64,000 nucleotides of DNA, taken from positions 4,386,693 through 4,450,692 of the forward strand of contig NZ_JH651384.1 in NCBI RefSeq assembly GCF_000260135.1, in the 5' to 3' direction. The notes under the pieces are model-generated. The model saw only the letters and a list, made by a program, of their open reading frames with translations. It made no database searches and was not told the origin of the DNA. Positions within the stretch are counted from its first letter, which is position 1; every line of letters starts with the position of its first letter. This document shows, in pieces, positions 8,991-17,315 of this stretch. The DNA comes from Thiothrix nivea DSM 5205. Its GTDB lineage: Bacteria; Pseudomonadota; Gammaproteobacteria; Thiotrichales; Thiotrichaceae. The position numbers and the translations under genes are program-made.

Positions 8991-10715
8991 TTATTTCGTG
9001 TTTGCCGCAAAACGGTATTTCTCAATATCTTTTTCTGTTATTTGGCATTCAGGGAAAAAGTCCACCTCGAAAACACTTTCATTGTACTTGTCGCTCCTCT
9101 TTAAAATGGCTGCCTTTATCGCATTCCTGGCGTCATTCAGGCTGAACGGTAATTGGCTTGTGAGGGGGAGGTTCATAATGGTCTGTTTGGCGACCTCCGG
9201 AGAGGCATGAGGCCCTTCCAGGCGATACTGGACAGGCAACATGGTTCCATACAGCAGGCGCAGGAAAAGGCTGGGGTTTAACAAGTATTTCCAGAGCCTG
9301 ACACGCACGCCTATCAGGTCGGCGTAGGAGTCCATATAACGTTTCCAGAGAATCAGGCTGTGTATATCAGGCGAATCACTCAGGGCTTCTTTATAAAATG
9401 CCTTGTCTGCTTCTATTCTTTGTGGAACATCGGTTGGCAGGCTGCGCTTGCCGCTCAGTAACAGGGCGAAATAGCGTGCCGTCATTTCCGCACAGGCGGG
9501 GATTCCACCAGAAGTCGGTCTCGCCCAGCCAATAAAAGCACAGTTCGGCCAGTCTTCATGGAAAGTATGCATAAACATGTTTCTGACACTGTTATCTTTC
9601 AGCTCAAAACCTTCAATGAAGCTCAGGTCATGCTGGAAGCCGGTATTAAAAATAATACTGTCCACTTCAACGCTGCGCCCGTCACTGAACTTCACCGTAT
9701 TACCGTTAATACTCTCCAGTGATGTAACAGCGACATTGATACTGCCGTTCAATACCTGAGGAACAAATGACACGTTTTTGGTTGAGAATCTTCTTCCCCC
9801 GGATAGCTGGTTCCAGACTTTAATCAGTTTCAGGGATTCTTCATTGTATTCGGTATCAAAATCCAGGGATTTTTTTTCCAGTGGCTGGTTGAAAGCATCT
9901 AGGGCGGGCTGTTTTTCTTTAACGAATAATTTTCCAAAGAAGCTGGCAGCCCTTAGCATCCAGTCGCCCAGTCGGTAGTAAAGGATATTTTCAGAAGGGT
10001 GATATGTAGCATGGAATGCGCGGGTAGTGGTGCAATCTGCGGTGGTGTTATGCAACACGCGCGGAACCAGAAATGGGTAAGAACGCATGAGCAGATGGCA
10101 GTCTGCGGTAACCTTGCTGACTTCCCTGACAATATCGACAGCACTTTCCCCAATGCCGACACATAATACCCGTTTGTTGGCAAAAGCGGAGGCGTCACTA
10201 AAGGCATTATTGGGGTCAGTAAAGTCTTGGGTATGAACAATATCACCTGTGAAGGTTTCGATACCCGTTACAGGCGGAATCTTTCTGCTTTCATGGATGC
10301 CTGAACACACAACCACAGCTTCATATTCTTCGGTTTTCTGTGTTTGTGTCGGGTTATGTCGGGTTACTACCTGATACTGGTTATCCAACTTGCGTAGATT
10401 GAGAACTTCCGTATCAAATACGATTCGCTCTTGCAAGCCAAACTCTTTGACGTAATTTGCCAGATATTGTTTATATTCTTCATGCGTCCAGAAGTAACGG
10501 TGGCCTTTGGGCGGGTAATCAGAAAATGCCATCAAATAATTGGATATGGTTAAAACCGTACTTTTGATGCTTCTGCCATTCGGACTGCCATAGTTGAAAA
10601 CACCGCCTACGGCACTGGATTTTTCGTAACAGGTAACCTCATGTCCCTCGTCCATTAGTTGCTTGATAGCCGTTAGGCCTGATGCGCCGCCACCAATAAC
10701 GCATACTTTTTTCAT
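8991..10715 (-). CDS. Flavin-containing monooxygenase (class B)
   Basis: I chose the ATG at 10715 (AGGAG upstream, start MKKVCVIGGG), giving 574 residues. The FAD motif is GGGASG near the N-terminus, the FMO fingerprint is FTGDIVHTQDF and the NADPH motif is GIGESA. The family N- or S-oxygenates nucleophilic heteroatoms. The C-terminal 120 residues extend beyond the minimal fold and I did not recognise them. It is first in an operon with the aromatic amino acid hydroxylase and the antiporter, expressed from box site 3. The order suggests action on an amino-acid-derived amine or sulfide. Confidence 0.88.
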   Translation of the reverse strand: MKKVCVIGGGASGLTAIKQLMDEGHEVTCYEKSSAVGGVFNYGSPNGRSIKSTVLTISNYLMAFSDYPPKGHRYFWTHEEYKQYLANYVKEFGLQERIVFDTEVLNLRKLDNQYQVVTRHNPTQTQKTEEYEAVVVCSGIHESRKIPPVTGIETFTGDIVHTQDFTDPNNAFSDASAFANKRVLCVGIGESAVDIVREVSKVTADCHLLMRSYPFLVPRVLHNTTADCTTTRAFHATYHPSENILYYRLGDWMLRAASFFGKLFVKEKQPALDAFNQPLEKKSLDFDTEYNEESLKLIKVWNQLSGGRRFSTKNVSFVPQVLNGSINVAVTSLESINGNTVKFSDGRSVEVDSIIFNTGFQHDLSFIEGFELKDNSVRNMFMHTFHEDWPNCAFIGWARPTSGGIPACAEMTARYFALLLSGKRSLPTDVPQRIEADKAFYKEALSDSPDIHSLILWKRYMDSYADLIGVRVRLWKYLLNPSLFLRLLYGTMLPVQYRLEGPHASPEVAKQTIMNLPLTSQLPFSLNDARNAIKAAILKRSDKYNESVFEVDFFPECQITEKDIEKYRFAANTK

Positions 10716-10803
10716 GAGCGTTCTCCTGAAATTTAGGGTTGCCAACTGTTTATAGAGATGGGTAGAAATTATACTATAGCGGTGTACGGGTGAGGCAGGG
10801 GTT

Positions 10804-10819
10804 CTTAACAAAACTTAAC
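10804..10819 (-). promoter_or_regulatory. Direct-repeat activator box, site 3
   Basis: Minus strand GTTAAG-TTTT-GTTAAG, a perfect hexamer pair. TATAGT (10778-10773) starts 25 bp further on. It reads toward the FMO operon. The IS1595-derived element begins 19 bp upstream. Confidence 0.78.
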
Positions 10820-10837
10820 AAAACTGAATAAAAAATA

Positions 10838-11379
10838 GGCTCATTATGTGTTTCAGGGTCTTACAGCGTAAACCTTGAAATCGATGACAAACTCCCCAAC
10901 TGAAAGCCATCTACCAAGCCAAGGAGAGAAGCCGATGGGCAGTTTGATCAGCCTAGCCAGCCTGACCAGTGATGAAGCCTGCTACCAGCAAGTCCGTGCG
11001 CTGCGCTGGCCTGACGGGGCGGTATGCCCGCATTGCAGTTCACGGGACACCATCCGCCGTGGTAAGGATGACCGGCAACCGGAACGGCAACGCTACCAAT
11101 GCAAGGCTTGCGACAAGCGTTTTGATGACCTGACGGGGACGGTATTCGAGGGACATCACCAGCCGCTGAAGGTATGGGTGTTATGCTTGTACCTAATGTC
11201 GCTGAACCTGTCCAACCAGCAAATCGCCCATGAACTAAATTTGAACAAAGACGACGTACAGGCCATGGCCAACCAGTTACGGCAGGGTGTTGAGAAAAAA
11301 AACGCCTGTAAGCCTGTCTGGGAGTGTTTTCCTTGTTGTCTCTGCTGATGGGCTAAGACCCCGAAACACATAATGAGCC
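10838..11379 (+). mobile_element. Internally deleted IS1595-type element (542 bp)
   Basis: Terminal inverted repeats are present at 10838-10863 (starts GGCTCATTATGTGTTTC) and 11354-11379 (ends ACACATAATGAGCC). Inside is the 5' part of a transposase reading frame (10875-11348) with the zinc ribbon CPHC...CKAC and the helix-turn-helix segment. It closely matches the element at 40509-41565. Nearly all of the catalytic DDE half is deleted, but a few dozen bases next to the right repeat match the full copy. It therefore cannot transpose by itself. The right end lies inside the 3' end of the phosphopantetheinyl transferase gene. Confidence 0.88.
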
Positions 11380-12032
11380 ATTTTTTCTATCCCGACAGAT
11401 AGGTGGTGTTGGCCAATGATATGAGTATCGAATTGCCATTTCTCCTGTGGGTTTGACTCTGGCGTTTCGGTATGTAGCCGCCATTCCAGCTTTGTATCCT
11501 GGGTAAAAGTGAACTCTTGCAGGGGAATGGACAAGCCCATGCCTCTGGCCTTGATATAAGCCTCTTTCAGTGTCCAGTAGGTGAAAAAACGTTGCTCTTT
11601 CCGGGTGGGGTCTCTGATTGACAGCACGTCATGGGCTTCCAGCGGCGAAAGCGCGTAGCGGCACAGCGCATCCAGATCGGTCAGCGGTTTGCGTTTTTCC
11701 ACGTCCACGCCAATAGTGCCTGCATAACTGACCGCGCAGGCAATCATTCCCTGGGTGTGCGAAAGGTTGAATTGCAGGTGTTCGTAGCCGGGGGTGGCAA
11801 TAAACGGTTTGCCATAGGCATTGGTTCTGAACCGCCAGTCGGCGGGGGCAATGGGGGCGTGTTTGCTGAGCGTCCGGCGCATGAACAGGTGTGCGGCAAT
11901 ATACAACTCCCGATCCTGAGGGAACTTGAAGGCGGCGGCGCGGGAGCGTTCTGCGTTATCCAGTATTGCCGTTCCCGGGGTTTTTACCTGTTCAGGGCGG
12001 GTAATGTAGAGGTGGGTGGGTTCAAATGGCAT
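11277..12032 (-). CDS. Sfp-type 4'-phosphopantetheinyl transferase with IS-derived C-terminus
   Basis: This family transfers phosphopantetheine from CoA to acyl or peptidyl carrier proteins. The motifs are GVDVEKR and WTLKEAYIKARG, which include the Mg2+ and CoA-binding residues. I start at 12032 (MPFEPTH), where ATG overlaps the stop of the upstream small gene as TAATG, giving 251 residues. The last 35 or so residues, from MAHYVFRG on, are encoded by the inserted IS1595 derivative, so the native tail was replaced. The core motifs are upstream of the junction and the enzyme may still work. No carrier protein gene is visible in the window. Confidence 0.88.
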   Translation of the reverse strand: MPFEPTHLYITRPEQVKTPGTAILDNAERSRAAAFKFPQDRELYIAAHLFMRRTLSKHAPIAPADWRFRTNAYGKPFIATPGYEHLQFNLSHTQGMIACAVSYAGTIGVDVEKRKPLTDLDALCRYALSPLEAHDVLSIRDPTRKEQRFFTYWTLKEAYIKARGMGLSIPLQEFTFTQDTKLEWRLHTETPESNPQEKWQFDTHIIGQHHLSVGIEKMAHYVFRGLSPSAETTRKTLPDRLTGVFFLNTLP

Positions 12033-12190
12033 TATTTCTGAATACTTATGACAGAAGTGGGTTGAGCCGGGTTTTCGATGTATCGCGCCACCCAAGTGAT
12101 GAGGCTGCCAATGAGGAGAATGCCCAGCAAAATCAGCCCTGCAATATGTAAAAAACGGATTTTCTGTTGTGAGGGGGGGGTGTCGTCCAT
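12032..12190 (-). CDS. Small single-pass membrane protein (52 aa)
   Basis: Translated by hand from the ATG at 12190. It has a polar N-terminus MDDTPPSQQK, one hydrophobic segment (IAGLILLGILLIGSLITW, about residues 16-33) and a short polar tail ending SIQK. The stop codon overlaps the phosphopantetheinyl transferase start (TAATG), which implies translational coupling. Box site 4 lies 65 bp upstream and would drive both genes. The function is unknown. Confidence 0.65.
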   Translation of the reverse strand: MDDTPPSQQKIRFLHIAGLILLGILLIGSLITWVARYIENPAQPTSVISIQK

Positions 12191-12254
12191 GTCAGTTGTT
12201 CGAATTTTAACAAGGTTAATAGCCTAATCCGAAACCGGGGCTTTGAGAAGCCGA

Positions 12255-12270
12255 CTTAACAATTCTTGAC
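12255..12270 (-). promoter_or_regulatory. Direct-repeat activator box, site 4
   Basis: Minus strand GTCAAG-AATT-GTTAAG, overlapping the stop codon of the P-type ATPase. A weak -10 candidate ATTAGG (12228-12223) follows after 26 bp. It would drive the small membrane protein and the phosphopantetheinyl transferase. Confidence 0.6.
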
Positions 12271-14211
12271 ATTTTGCTGGTCGGAGAGCCTCAACCCGGT
12301 CGCATAGGCCGCGCCGTACAGCAGGCTGGACTGGAACGGCCCGAACGCCAGCAGTGGCACCGCCAGCGCGTTGGTGGCGCCGAACCCGATCCACAGATAC
12401 AGGCTTTTTCCCAGGCTGTTGCGCAGGTGTTCCGCCTTGTCGAACAGCTGGCCGAACGGCTCCAGGCTGTCATCCAGCAGCACGATCTGGGCGACCTCGC
12501 TGGTAATGGCGGAAGCACTACTGAGGCATACGGAGACATTGGCCTGTTTCATCGCGATTGCGTCATTGAGGCCGTCGCCGACAAAGCAGACGCGCCGCCC
12601 CTGTTGCTGGAGTTGCCTGATCAGGGCCGCCTTGTCCTGCGGCAGCACACCGCCGTAAGCGGCATCCAGCCCCAGCGTATCCGCCAGACGCTGGGTGGGG
12701 GTCTGCTGGTCGCCGGAGACAATCGCCAGCTGTTTGAATCCGCGTTGGCGCAAGGTGTTGATCAGGGCGGGAACCTCCGGGCGCAGGCGTGGATGCAATT
12801 CCAGCGCGCCCTGTATTTCACCGTCCACGCTGAGCAGGATGAAAGTGTGCCCCTGGGCGGCCTGCAGGGCGGTTCTGAGCGGTGCAGGCAAAGGCGGGTT
12901 GTCGAGCGCCTGCCGGATGAAGCGCTCACTGCCCACCCTGATTTCATGCCTGTTGATCTGCACGGTGATGCCCAGACCCAGGTCGTAATGGCTGTGGCTG
13001 GCTTCGGGTAACTCCAACCCACGCTCATTGGCTGCGTCGAGGATGGCGAGGGCGACAGGGTGTTCCTGCCGTTGTTCCGCCGCCGCCGCGAACGCCAGCA
13101 GCGTGTCTGCATCCAGCCCGCCGCAGGTGATGATATTGACGACTTGCGGATGTGTCTGCGTCAGGGTGCCGGTCTTGTCGAACAGGATGGTGTCGATTTT
13201 CGGCAGCTCTTCCAGCACTCGCCCATCCTTGATGAATATGCCGCGTTGCAGGATGCCGCGCAGGTGGGCGGCAGTCTGCACCGACAGCATGGAACGCACG
13301 GTATTCAAAGGTGCGCTGAACAGCAGGGCCAGCGCCGGACTGACACCGATCAGCGGGGAAACGGCTGCGCTGGCAGCCAGCAAGGGCAGGGCGGCCCGGT
13401 TTGCCCAGGCTTCACCTTTCAGTTGCAGTTGGCTCTTGTAATCGCGGGTTTGTTGTAACAGCTCGTTCAATTTGTGGATGCGGGTTTCCGCGCCGCTGTG
13501 CTCCGCTGCAATCACGATACGCCCGCTCAGGACAATGGTGGCGGCCATCACAGGGTCGCCCTCGACTTTTTCCAGCGGATTGGCTTCGCCGGTCAGCGCC
13601 TGTTGGTCGATCAGAGCCGCGCCTTCGATAATACGGCCATCCACGGGAATCGCGCCGCCAGTGGTGATAATGACGCCGTCGCCGGTTTGCACCTGTTCCA
13701 GCGGGATCTGTTGTTCTGTGCCGCCTGCGGTAATCCACACGGTTTCAGGAGCCTGCTGGTAGGCGTCAGCGGCGAGGCGGGCCGAATCCGCGCGGCTTTT
13801 TTCCACTAGATGCGTGCTGGTGTGGTAAATCACGTTATGCAGGGCGGCGGCGAAGTAATTGCCCGTACCGACCAGCAACACGGTGACCAGCGAGGTATAG
13901 CTGTCGTTGTTGACCTTTTTGTCGGTCGGCAACGCCCGGAAAGCCCGTTGCAGGGGCGGAACCAGGTTGTAACTGATAATGCCCACGCCGAGCAGGTTGA
14001 GTGGCGGATACAGGAAGTAGGCGGCGGTTACTACCACTAAGGATGCGCCGCTGACTTTGGCGTGATGGAGGTTGTCCGTGTCAGGTTCGGGCGGCTGCTT
14101 TTCTGTCTTTGCCAATGTCTGATTGACAGCGATTTTGCGGGATTTGTGCGTGTCGAGTAAGCGCTTGCCGACATAAACGCCTGCCATGACGCCAAGGTTG
14201 GTGAGTAACAT
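12256..14211 (-). CDS. P-type ATPase, atypical P1B-like (copy 2)
   Basis: A 651-residue paralogue of the pump at 4829-6925. The actuator motif is TGEA, the phosphorylated Asp is D345 in DKTGTLT, the hinge is GDGLNDA. The intramembrane metal-site position reads SAP where well-known heavy-metal pumps have CPC. The N-terminus is a short hydrophobic segment followed by GKRLLDTHKSRK. TGES is changed to TGEA, but the catalytic Glu is kept. It is transcribed alone from box site 5. Confidence 0.88.
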   Translation of the reverse strand: MLLTNLGVMAGVYVGKRLLDTHKSRKIAVNQTLAKTEKQPPEPDTDNLHHAKVSGASLVVVTAAYFLYPPLNLLGVGIISYNLVPPLQRAFRALPTDKKVNNDSYTSLVTVLLVGTGNYFAAALHNVIYHTSTHLVEKSRADSARLAADAYQQAPETVWITAGGTEQQIPLEQVQTGDGVIITTGGAIPVDGRIIEGAALIDQQALTGEANPLEKVEGDPVMAATIVLSGRIVIAAEHSGAETRIHKLNELLQQTRDYKSQLQLKGEAWANRAALPLLAASAAVSPLIGVSPALALLFSAPLNTVRSMLSVQTAAHLRGILQRGIFIKDGRVLEELPKIDTILFDKTGTLTQTHPQVVNIITCGGLDADTLLAFAAAAEQRQEHPVALAILDAANERGLELPEASHSHYDLGLGITVQINRHEIRVGSERFIRQALDNPPLPAPLRTALQAAQGHTFILLSVDGEIQGALELHPRLRPEVPALINTLRQRGFKQLAIVSGDQQTPTQRLADTLGLDAAYGGVLPQDKAALIRQLQQQGRRVCFVGDGLNDAIAMKQANVSVCLSSASAITSEVAQIVLLDDSLEPFGQLFDKAEHLRNSLGKSLYLWIGFGATNALAVPLLAFGPFQSSLLYGAAYATGLRLSDQQNVKNC

Positions 14212-14274
14212 GGATAGCCTCTGTTTCTGCCTGTGCTACAAATTTAGCATGGTGAGTCAATGGCATTAAGGATA

Positions 14275-14290
14275 CGCAACAATTCTTAAC
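14275..14290 (-). promoter_or_regulatory. Direct-repeat activator box, site 5
   Basis: Minus strand GTTAAG-AATT-GTTGCG, with TAAATT (14246-14241) 28 bp after the repeat. It lies 63 bp upstream of the ATPase start and 6 bp after the stop of the AAA-ATPase gene. Confidence 0.72.
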
Positions 14291-14295
14291 ATTTG

Positions 14296-15846
14296 TTACT
14301 GGAGTGACTCGAACCGCCAGTCATCCACGGTTTTTTCCTGGCTGCTGAAGTTGATGCCGATCAACACTTTCTCACGCGGATCAGCCAGATAAGCCCCGGC
14401 GTAGTTCTTGTCTCGGATTTGTTTGAGCGCGGCGTCGGCGCTTTGACCCAGCTTGAATTCGATAATGTAGATGTGTGTCGACGTTTTCACCACACAATCA
14501 ATCCGCCCGGTGCTGTCATTCACTTCGGCTTCGCTGTACTGCCCCAAGTAAAAGAACACCAGATAAATCAGGCTGTGGTAATAGGCTTCGGCTTCCTTGA
14601 TGAAGATGTGCGAGGGGATTTTCTTGAAGATGCTTTTGATAATGGTGATGACCCGTTCCAAGTCATTGGCCTGGAATGCCTTGTGCAGGTGAACCACCAG
14701 CGGTGTATTCAGGGCGGCGTTGTTTTCAAAGCGCAGGTCGCTGATCAGGTATTGCAGCAGAGACTCCTTCACTTCGGCATTGGGGTAATCCAGTCTGTAC
14801 AGGCCGTATTCGTCCTCGCTTTTGATGGTCAGGTAGCCGGTCTGGAACAGGATGGGGATGGCCTGCAAATGCTCGATGTCGTAGCTGATGAAGCTATGCC
14901 CGTTAACTTCCAGTTGGGACAGGTCATACAGGCCGTCGCGCCGCATCAGCCTGATCAGGAACGTCGGCGTGCCGGTTTCAAACCAGAAGTTGTGAAAGCG
15001 CCCGGTTTCCATAAACGACAGGATGGAATAGGGGTTGTACAGGCTCGGCTGGTCAACATCCCAGCGGTAGCCGTTGTAATAGTGGCGGATTTTCTCCAGC
15101 AGGGTGTCACGTTCCAGATTTTTTTGTTGGGCAAGGGGTTCAATCCGCTCCGCGAAATAGTGTTCCAGTTCCGCCTGCGTGTAGCCCAGCATGGTGGCGA
15201 AGCGCGGGTGTCGGCTAATATCCAGCAGGTTGTTGAGGTCGGAGAAAATCGATACCTTGCTGAATTTTGACACGCCGGTAATCAGCAGGAAGCGCAGGTA
15301 GGGGTCGCTGTCCTTGATCACCGAATAGAAATTTTTCAGGATCTGCTGGTTGGTTTTGGCCTGTTCGATGTCATCCAGGTAGTCAATCAGGGGTTTGTCG
15401 TATTCGTCCACTAGCAACACGACCTGCCCCTGTGTGGCGGCCAGTTTTTCCAGCAGTTCGGCAAACAGGGTTTTGAGAGTGGGGGCGGTCAGCTCAATGG
15501 CGTATTGTGCCGCAGCTTCATGCAGGGCGCGTTGCAGGGCGGCGTCCAGACCCAGCGCCTGATAATCGAGTTTGGCCATTTGCAGATGTACAACCGGGTA
15601 TGACTTTTCCCAATCGTAATGCTTTTGAATCCAGAGGCCGTCAAACAGTTCTTTTGCGCCGTTGAAAATGGCCTTGAGGGTGGAAAGAGTCAGGGATTTG
15701 CCGAAACGGCGTGGGCGGGAGAGAAAATAATAACCGCCGGTGAGTGTGATCAGGTCATACAGGTATTGGGTTTTGTCGACATACAGATAATCTTCCGCAC
15801 GGATTTTGTCGAAAGTTTGCAGACCGATGGGGAGTTTTTGCAGCAT
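14296..15846 (-). CDS. AAA-ATPase-like protein with C-terminal PD-(D/E)XK-like domain
   Basis: The family opens with a conserved segment (IGLQTFDKIRAEDYLYVDKT) and a Walker A-like loop in RPRRFGKSLTLSTL. A Walker B-like VVLLVDEYDKPLID follows. The C-terminus (RIDCVVKT, YIIEFKLG) fits a PD-(D/E)XK nuclease-like domain. Copies are numerous in some filamentous and gliding bacteria; the role is unknown. The start at 15846 (MLQKLPIG) fits the family better than an upstream non-ATG start. No direct-repeat box precedes it, so it may not belong to the surrounding system. Confidence 0.8.
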   Translation of the reverse strand: MLQKLPIGLQTFDKIRAEDYLYVDKTQYLYDLITLTGGYYFLSRPRRFGKSLTLSTLKAIFNGAKELFDGLWIQKHYDWEKSYPVVHLQMAKLDYQALGLDAALQRALHEAAAQYAIELTAPTLKTLFAELLEKLAATQGQVVLLVDEYDKPLIDYLDDIEQAKTNQQILKNFYSVIKDSDPYLRFLLITGVSKFSKVSIFSDLNNLLDISRHPRFATMLGYTQAELEHYFAERIEPLAQQKNLERDTLLEKIRHYYNGYRWDVDQPSLYNPYSILSFMETGRFHNFWFETGTPTFLIRLMRRDGLYDLSQLEVNGHSFISYDIEHLQAIPILFQTGYLTIKSEDEYGLYRLDYPNAEVKESLLQYLISDLRFENNAALNTPLVVHLHKAFQANDLERVITIIKSIFKKIPSHIFIKEAEAYYHSLIYLVFFYLGQYSEAEVNDSTGRIDCVVKTSTHIYIIEFKLGQSADAALKQIRDKNYAGAYLADPREKVLIGINFSSQEKTVDDWRFESLQ

Positions 15847-15919
15847 GGGGTTCTGACCCTGATGGAGTAACACCCTTAGAGTAGCATACTGAAGTTAATG
15901 CCAAAGCAGGGGCGGCGTC

Positions 15920-16891
15920 TTAACCGCTGGCATCAATAGTGTTTGCCAGAATTTCCCAGGCGGCCTCGCCCATAGCGTTGCCCTTGTCATCCAGCACCGG
16001 ATTCACCTCGGCGATTTCCAGGCAGCAGACTTTGGGGTTGGCCATGAACGCCCGCATCAGGGTCAGCGCTTCCTCCATGTACAGGCCGTCCGGTTCCGGC
16101 GTGCCGGTTCCGCGCGACACCACATTGCAATCTAGGCTATCCACATCGAACGAAACGTACAGCCGGTCGCAATGCGCCAGTTGTTGCTGGATCAATTTCG
16201 CGTAATGTTCAGCGCCCTTGTCCCGGATCGCCGCCACCGTATGCAGCGGTATGCCAAGGTTTTCAATCAGAATGGAATGCTCCGGCTTGAAAAAGCGCAC
16301 GCCGATCAGGACTAGGTCTTCCGGCAAAATTTTGGGAACAACGCCGCCCAGTTCCTTCAGATGATTCCAGCGGCGCTGGTCTTCCGGTGACAACGGATTG
16401 GGCGTCTCGCCCAGGAAATCCCGCGCTTGTGTATCCAAGCCCAGCGCCGCGCCCAGCGGCATCCCGTGCATGTTGCCGGAGTGGGTGGTGTAGGGGGAAT
16501 GCATGTCGCTGTGTGCGTCGATCCAGATAACGCCCAGACGTTCTCGCGGGTAAGCCTGCCGGATTCCGGCCAGTGTTCCGGCGGCGGATGAGTGGTCGGC
16601 GGAAAGAACCAACGGGAAATCACCCGCCTCCAGTGCATCGGTGACGGTGTTGCAGACAGTCAGGCAGTTTTCCAGGATGTAACGCAGCCGTTTGACATGC
16701 TGACAGCCGACGTTGTGATTTTTATCCGCCAGCAGGTCATTGCGGTCGGGTAGGCGGATGGTTTCATGACGCACGAAAAAGTCGCTGCCCGTCTTGTGCG
16801 CCGCCATGCGGATGGCGTCCGGCCCCATGCTCGCGCCCAGTTGCGCCGCGCCCAGTTCTGAGCAGACTTCAATGATCCTGATAGCGTTCAT
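15920..16891 (-). CDS. Ureohydrolase (arginase/agmatinase family)
   Basis: A 323-residue binuclear Mn2+ hydrolase. Ligand motifs are SADHS (usually GGDHS), WIDAHSDMHS and SFDVDSLDCN. The family cleaves guanidino compounds such as arginine, agmatine or guanidinobutyrate to an amine and urea. The substitution at the first motif and the N-terminal CSELGAAQLGASMGP argue for arginase-like rather than agmatinase, without certainty. It overlaps the AroQ-like gene by 23 bp and is the last gene of the operon starting at the enolase-superfamily gene (20004). Confidence 0.85.
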   Translation of the reverse strand: MNAIRIIEVCSELGAAQLGASMGPDAIRMAAHKTGSDFFVRHETIRLPDRNDLLADKNHNVGCQHVKRLRYILENCLTVCNTVTDALEAGDFPLVLSADHSSAAGTLAGIRQAYPRERLGVIWIDAHSDMHSPYTTHSGNMHGMPLGAALGLDTQARDFLGETPNPLSPEDQRRWNHLKELGGVVPKILPEDLVLIGVRFFKPEHSILIENLGIPLHTVAAIRDKGAEHYAKLIQQQLAHCDRLYVSFDVDSLDCNVVSRGTGTPEPDGLYMEEALTLMRAFMANPKVCCLEIAEVNPVLDDKGNAMGEAAWEILANTIDASG

Positions 16892-17315
16892 GCTTGAGAT
16901 GCCTCAGCATCGCTTCCAGCGCGATGAAGTAGGAGTTGATGCCGAAGCCATGCACCACGCCGACGGCGGCGGATGACAGGGCGGAGGGAATATTGCGCTC
17001 GTCGATATTGGTCAGGTGCAGTTCCACATACGGCGGGGCGACATACTTCAGGCAATCCCGCAGCGAATAAGCGTTGTAGGTGAAACCCGCCGGGTTGGAG
17101 AGAATACCGTCCACGCCCTGCTCCACGCTGGCATAGACTTTGTTGACCGCCTCGCCCTCGATATTGGTGTAGAAAATTTCCAGCTCGTAACCCCAGTCGG
17201 TGGCGTGTCGCCGCAGCAGCGCATCCAGCGCTTCCGCCGTGGTGCTGTCGTAGGTATTGCCTTCGCGCCTGCCGAGCGAGTTCAGGTTCGCGCCCTGTAT
17301 CAACAACAGTTTCAT
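16869..17315 (-). CDS. AroQ-like type II dehydroquinase homologue with altered active site
   Basis: It is 148 residues long, as in type II 3-dehydroquinate dehydratases. Relative to the M. tuberculosis enzyme, N12, R19, Y24, N75 and H101 have equivalents (N10, R17, Y22, N74, H100). The His of the LTHTS motif (H81) is Tyr80 in FTYNAYS, and the R112 region (REEFRR) is deleted and reads DERNIPS. A normal shikimate-pathway role is therefore doubtful. It overlaps the dehydrogenase-like gene by 4 bp (ATGA) and the ureohydrolase by 23 bp. A lyase or dehydratase acting on a pathway metabolite is possible. Confidence 0.82.
   Translation of the reverse strand: MKLLLIQGANLNSLGRREGNTYDSTTAEALDALLRRHATDWGYELEIFYTNIEGEAVNKVYASVEQGVDGILSNPAGFTYNAYSLRDCLKYVAPPYVELHLTNIDERNIPSALSSAAVGVVHGFGINSYFIALEAMLRHLKHERYQDH

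Noticed and set aside
12274-13011. Long plus-strand frame opposite the second P-type ATPase
   Set aside because: It is the mirror of a clearly coding GC-rich gene and its protein has no recognisable domain.
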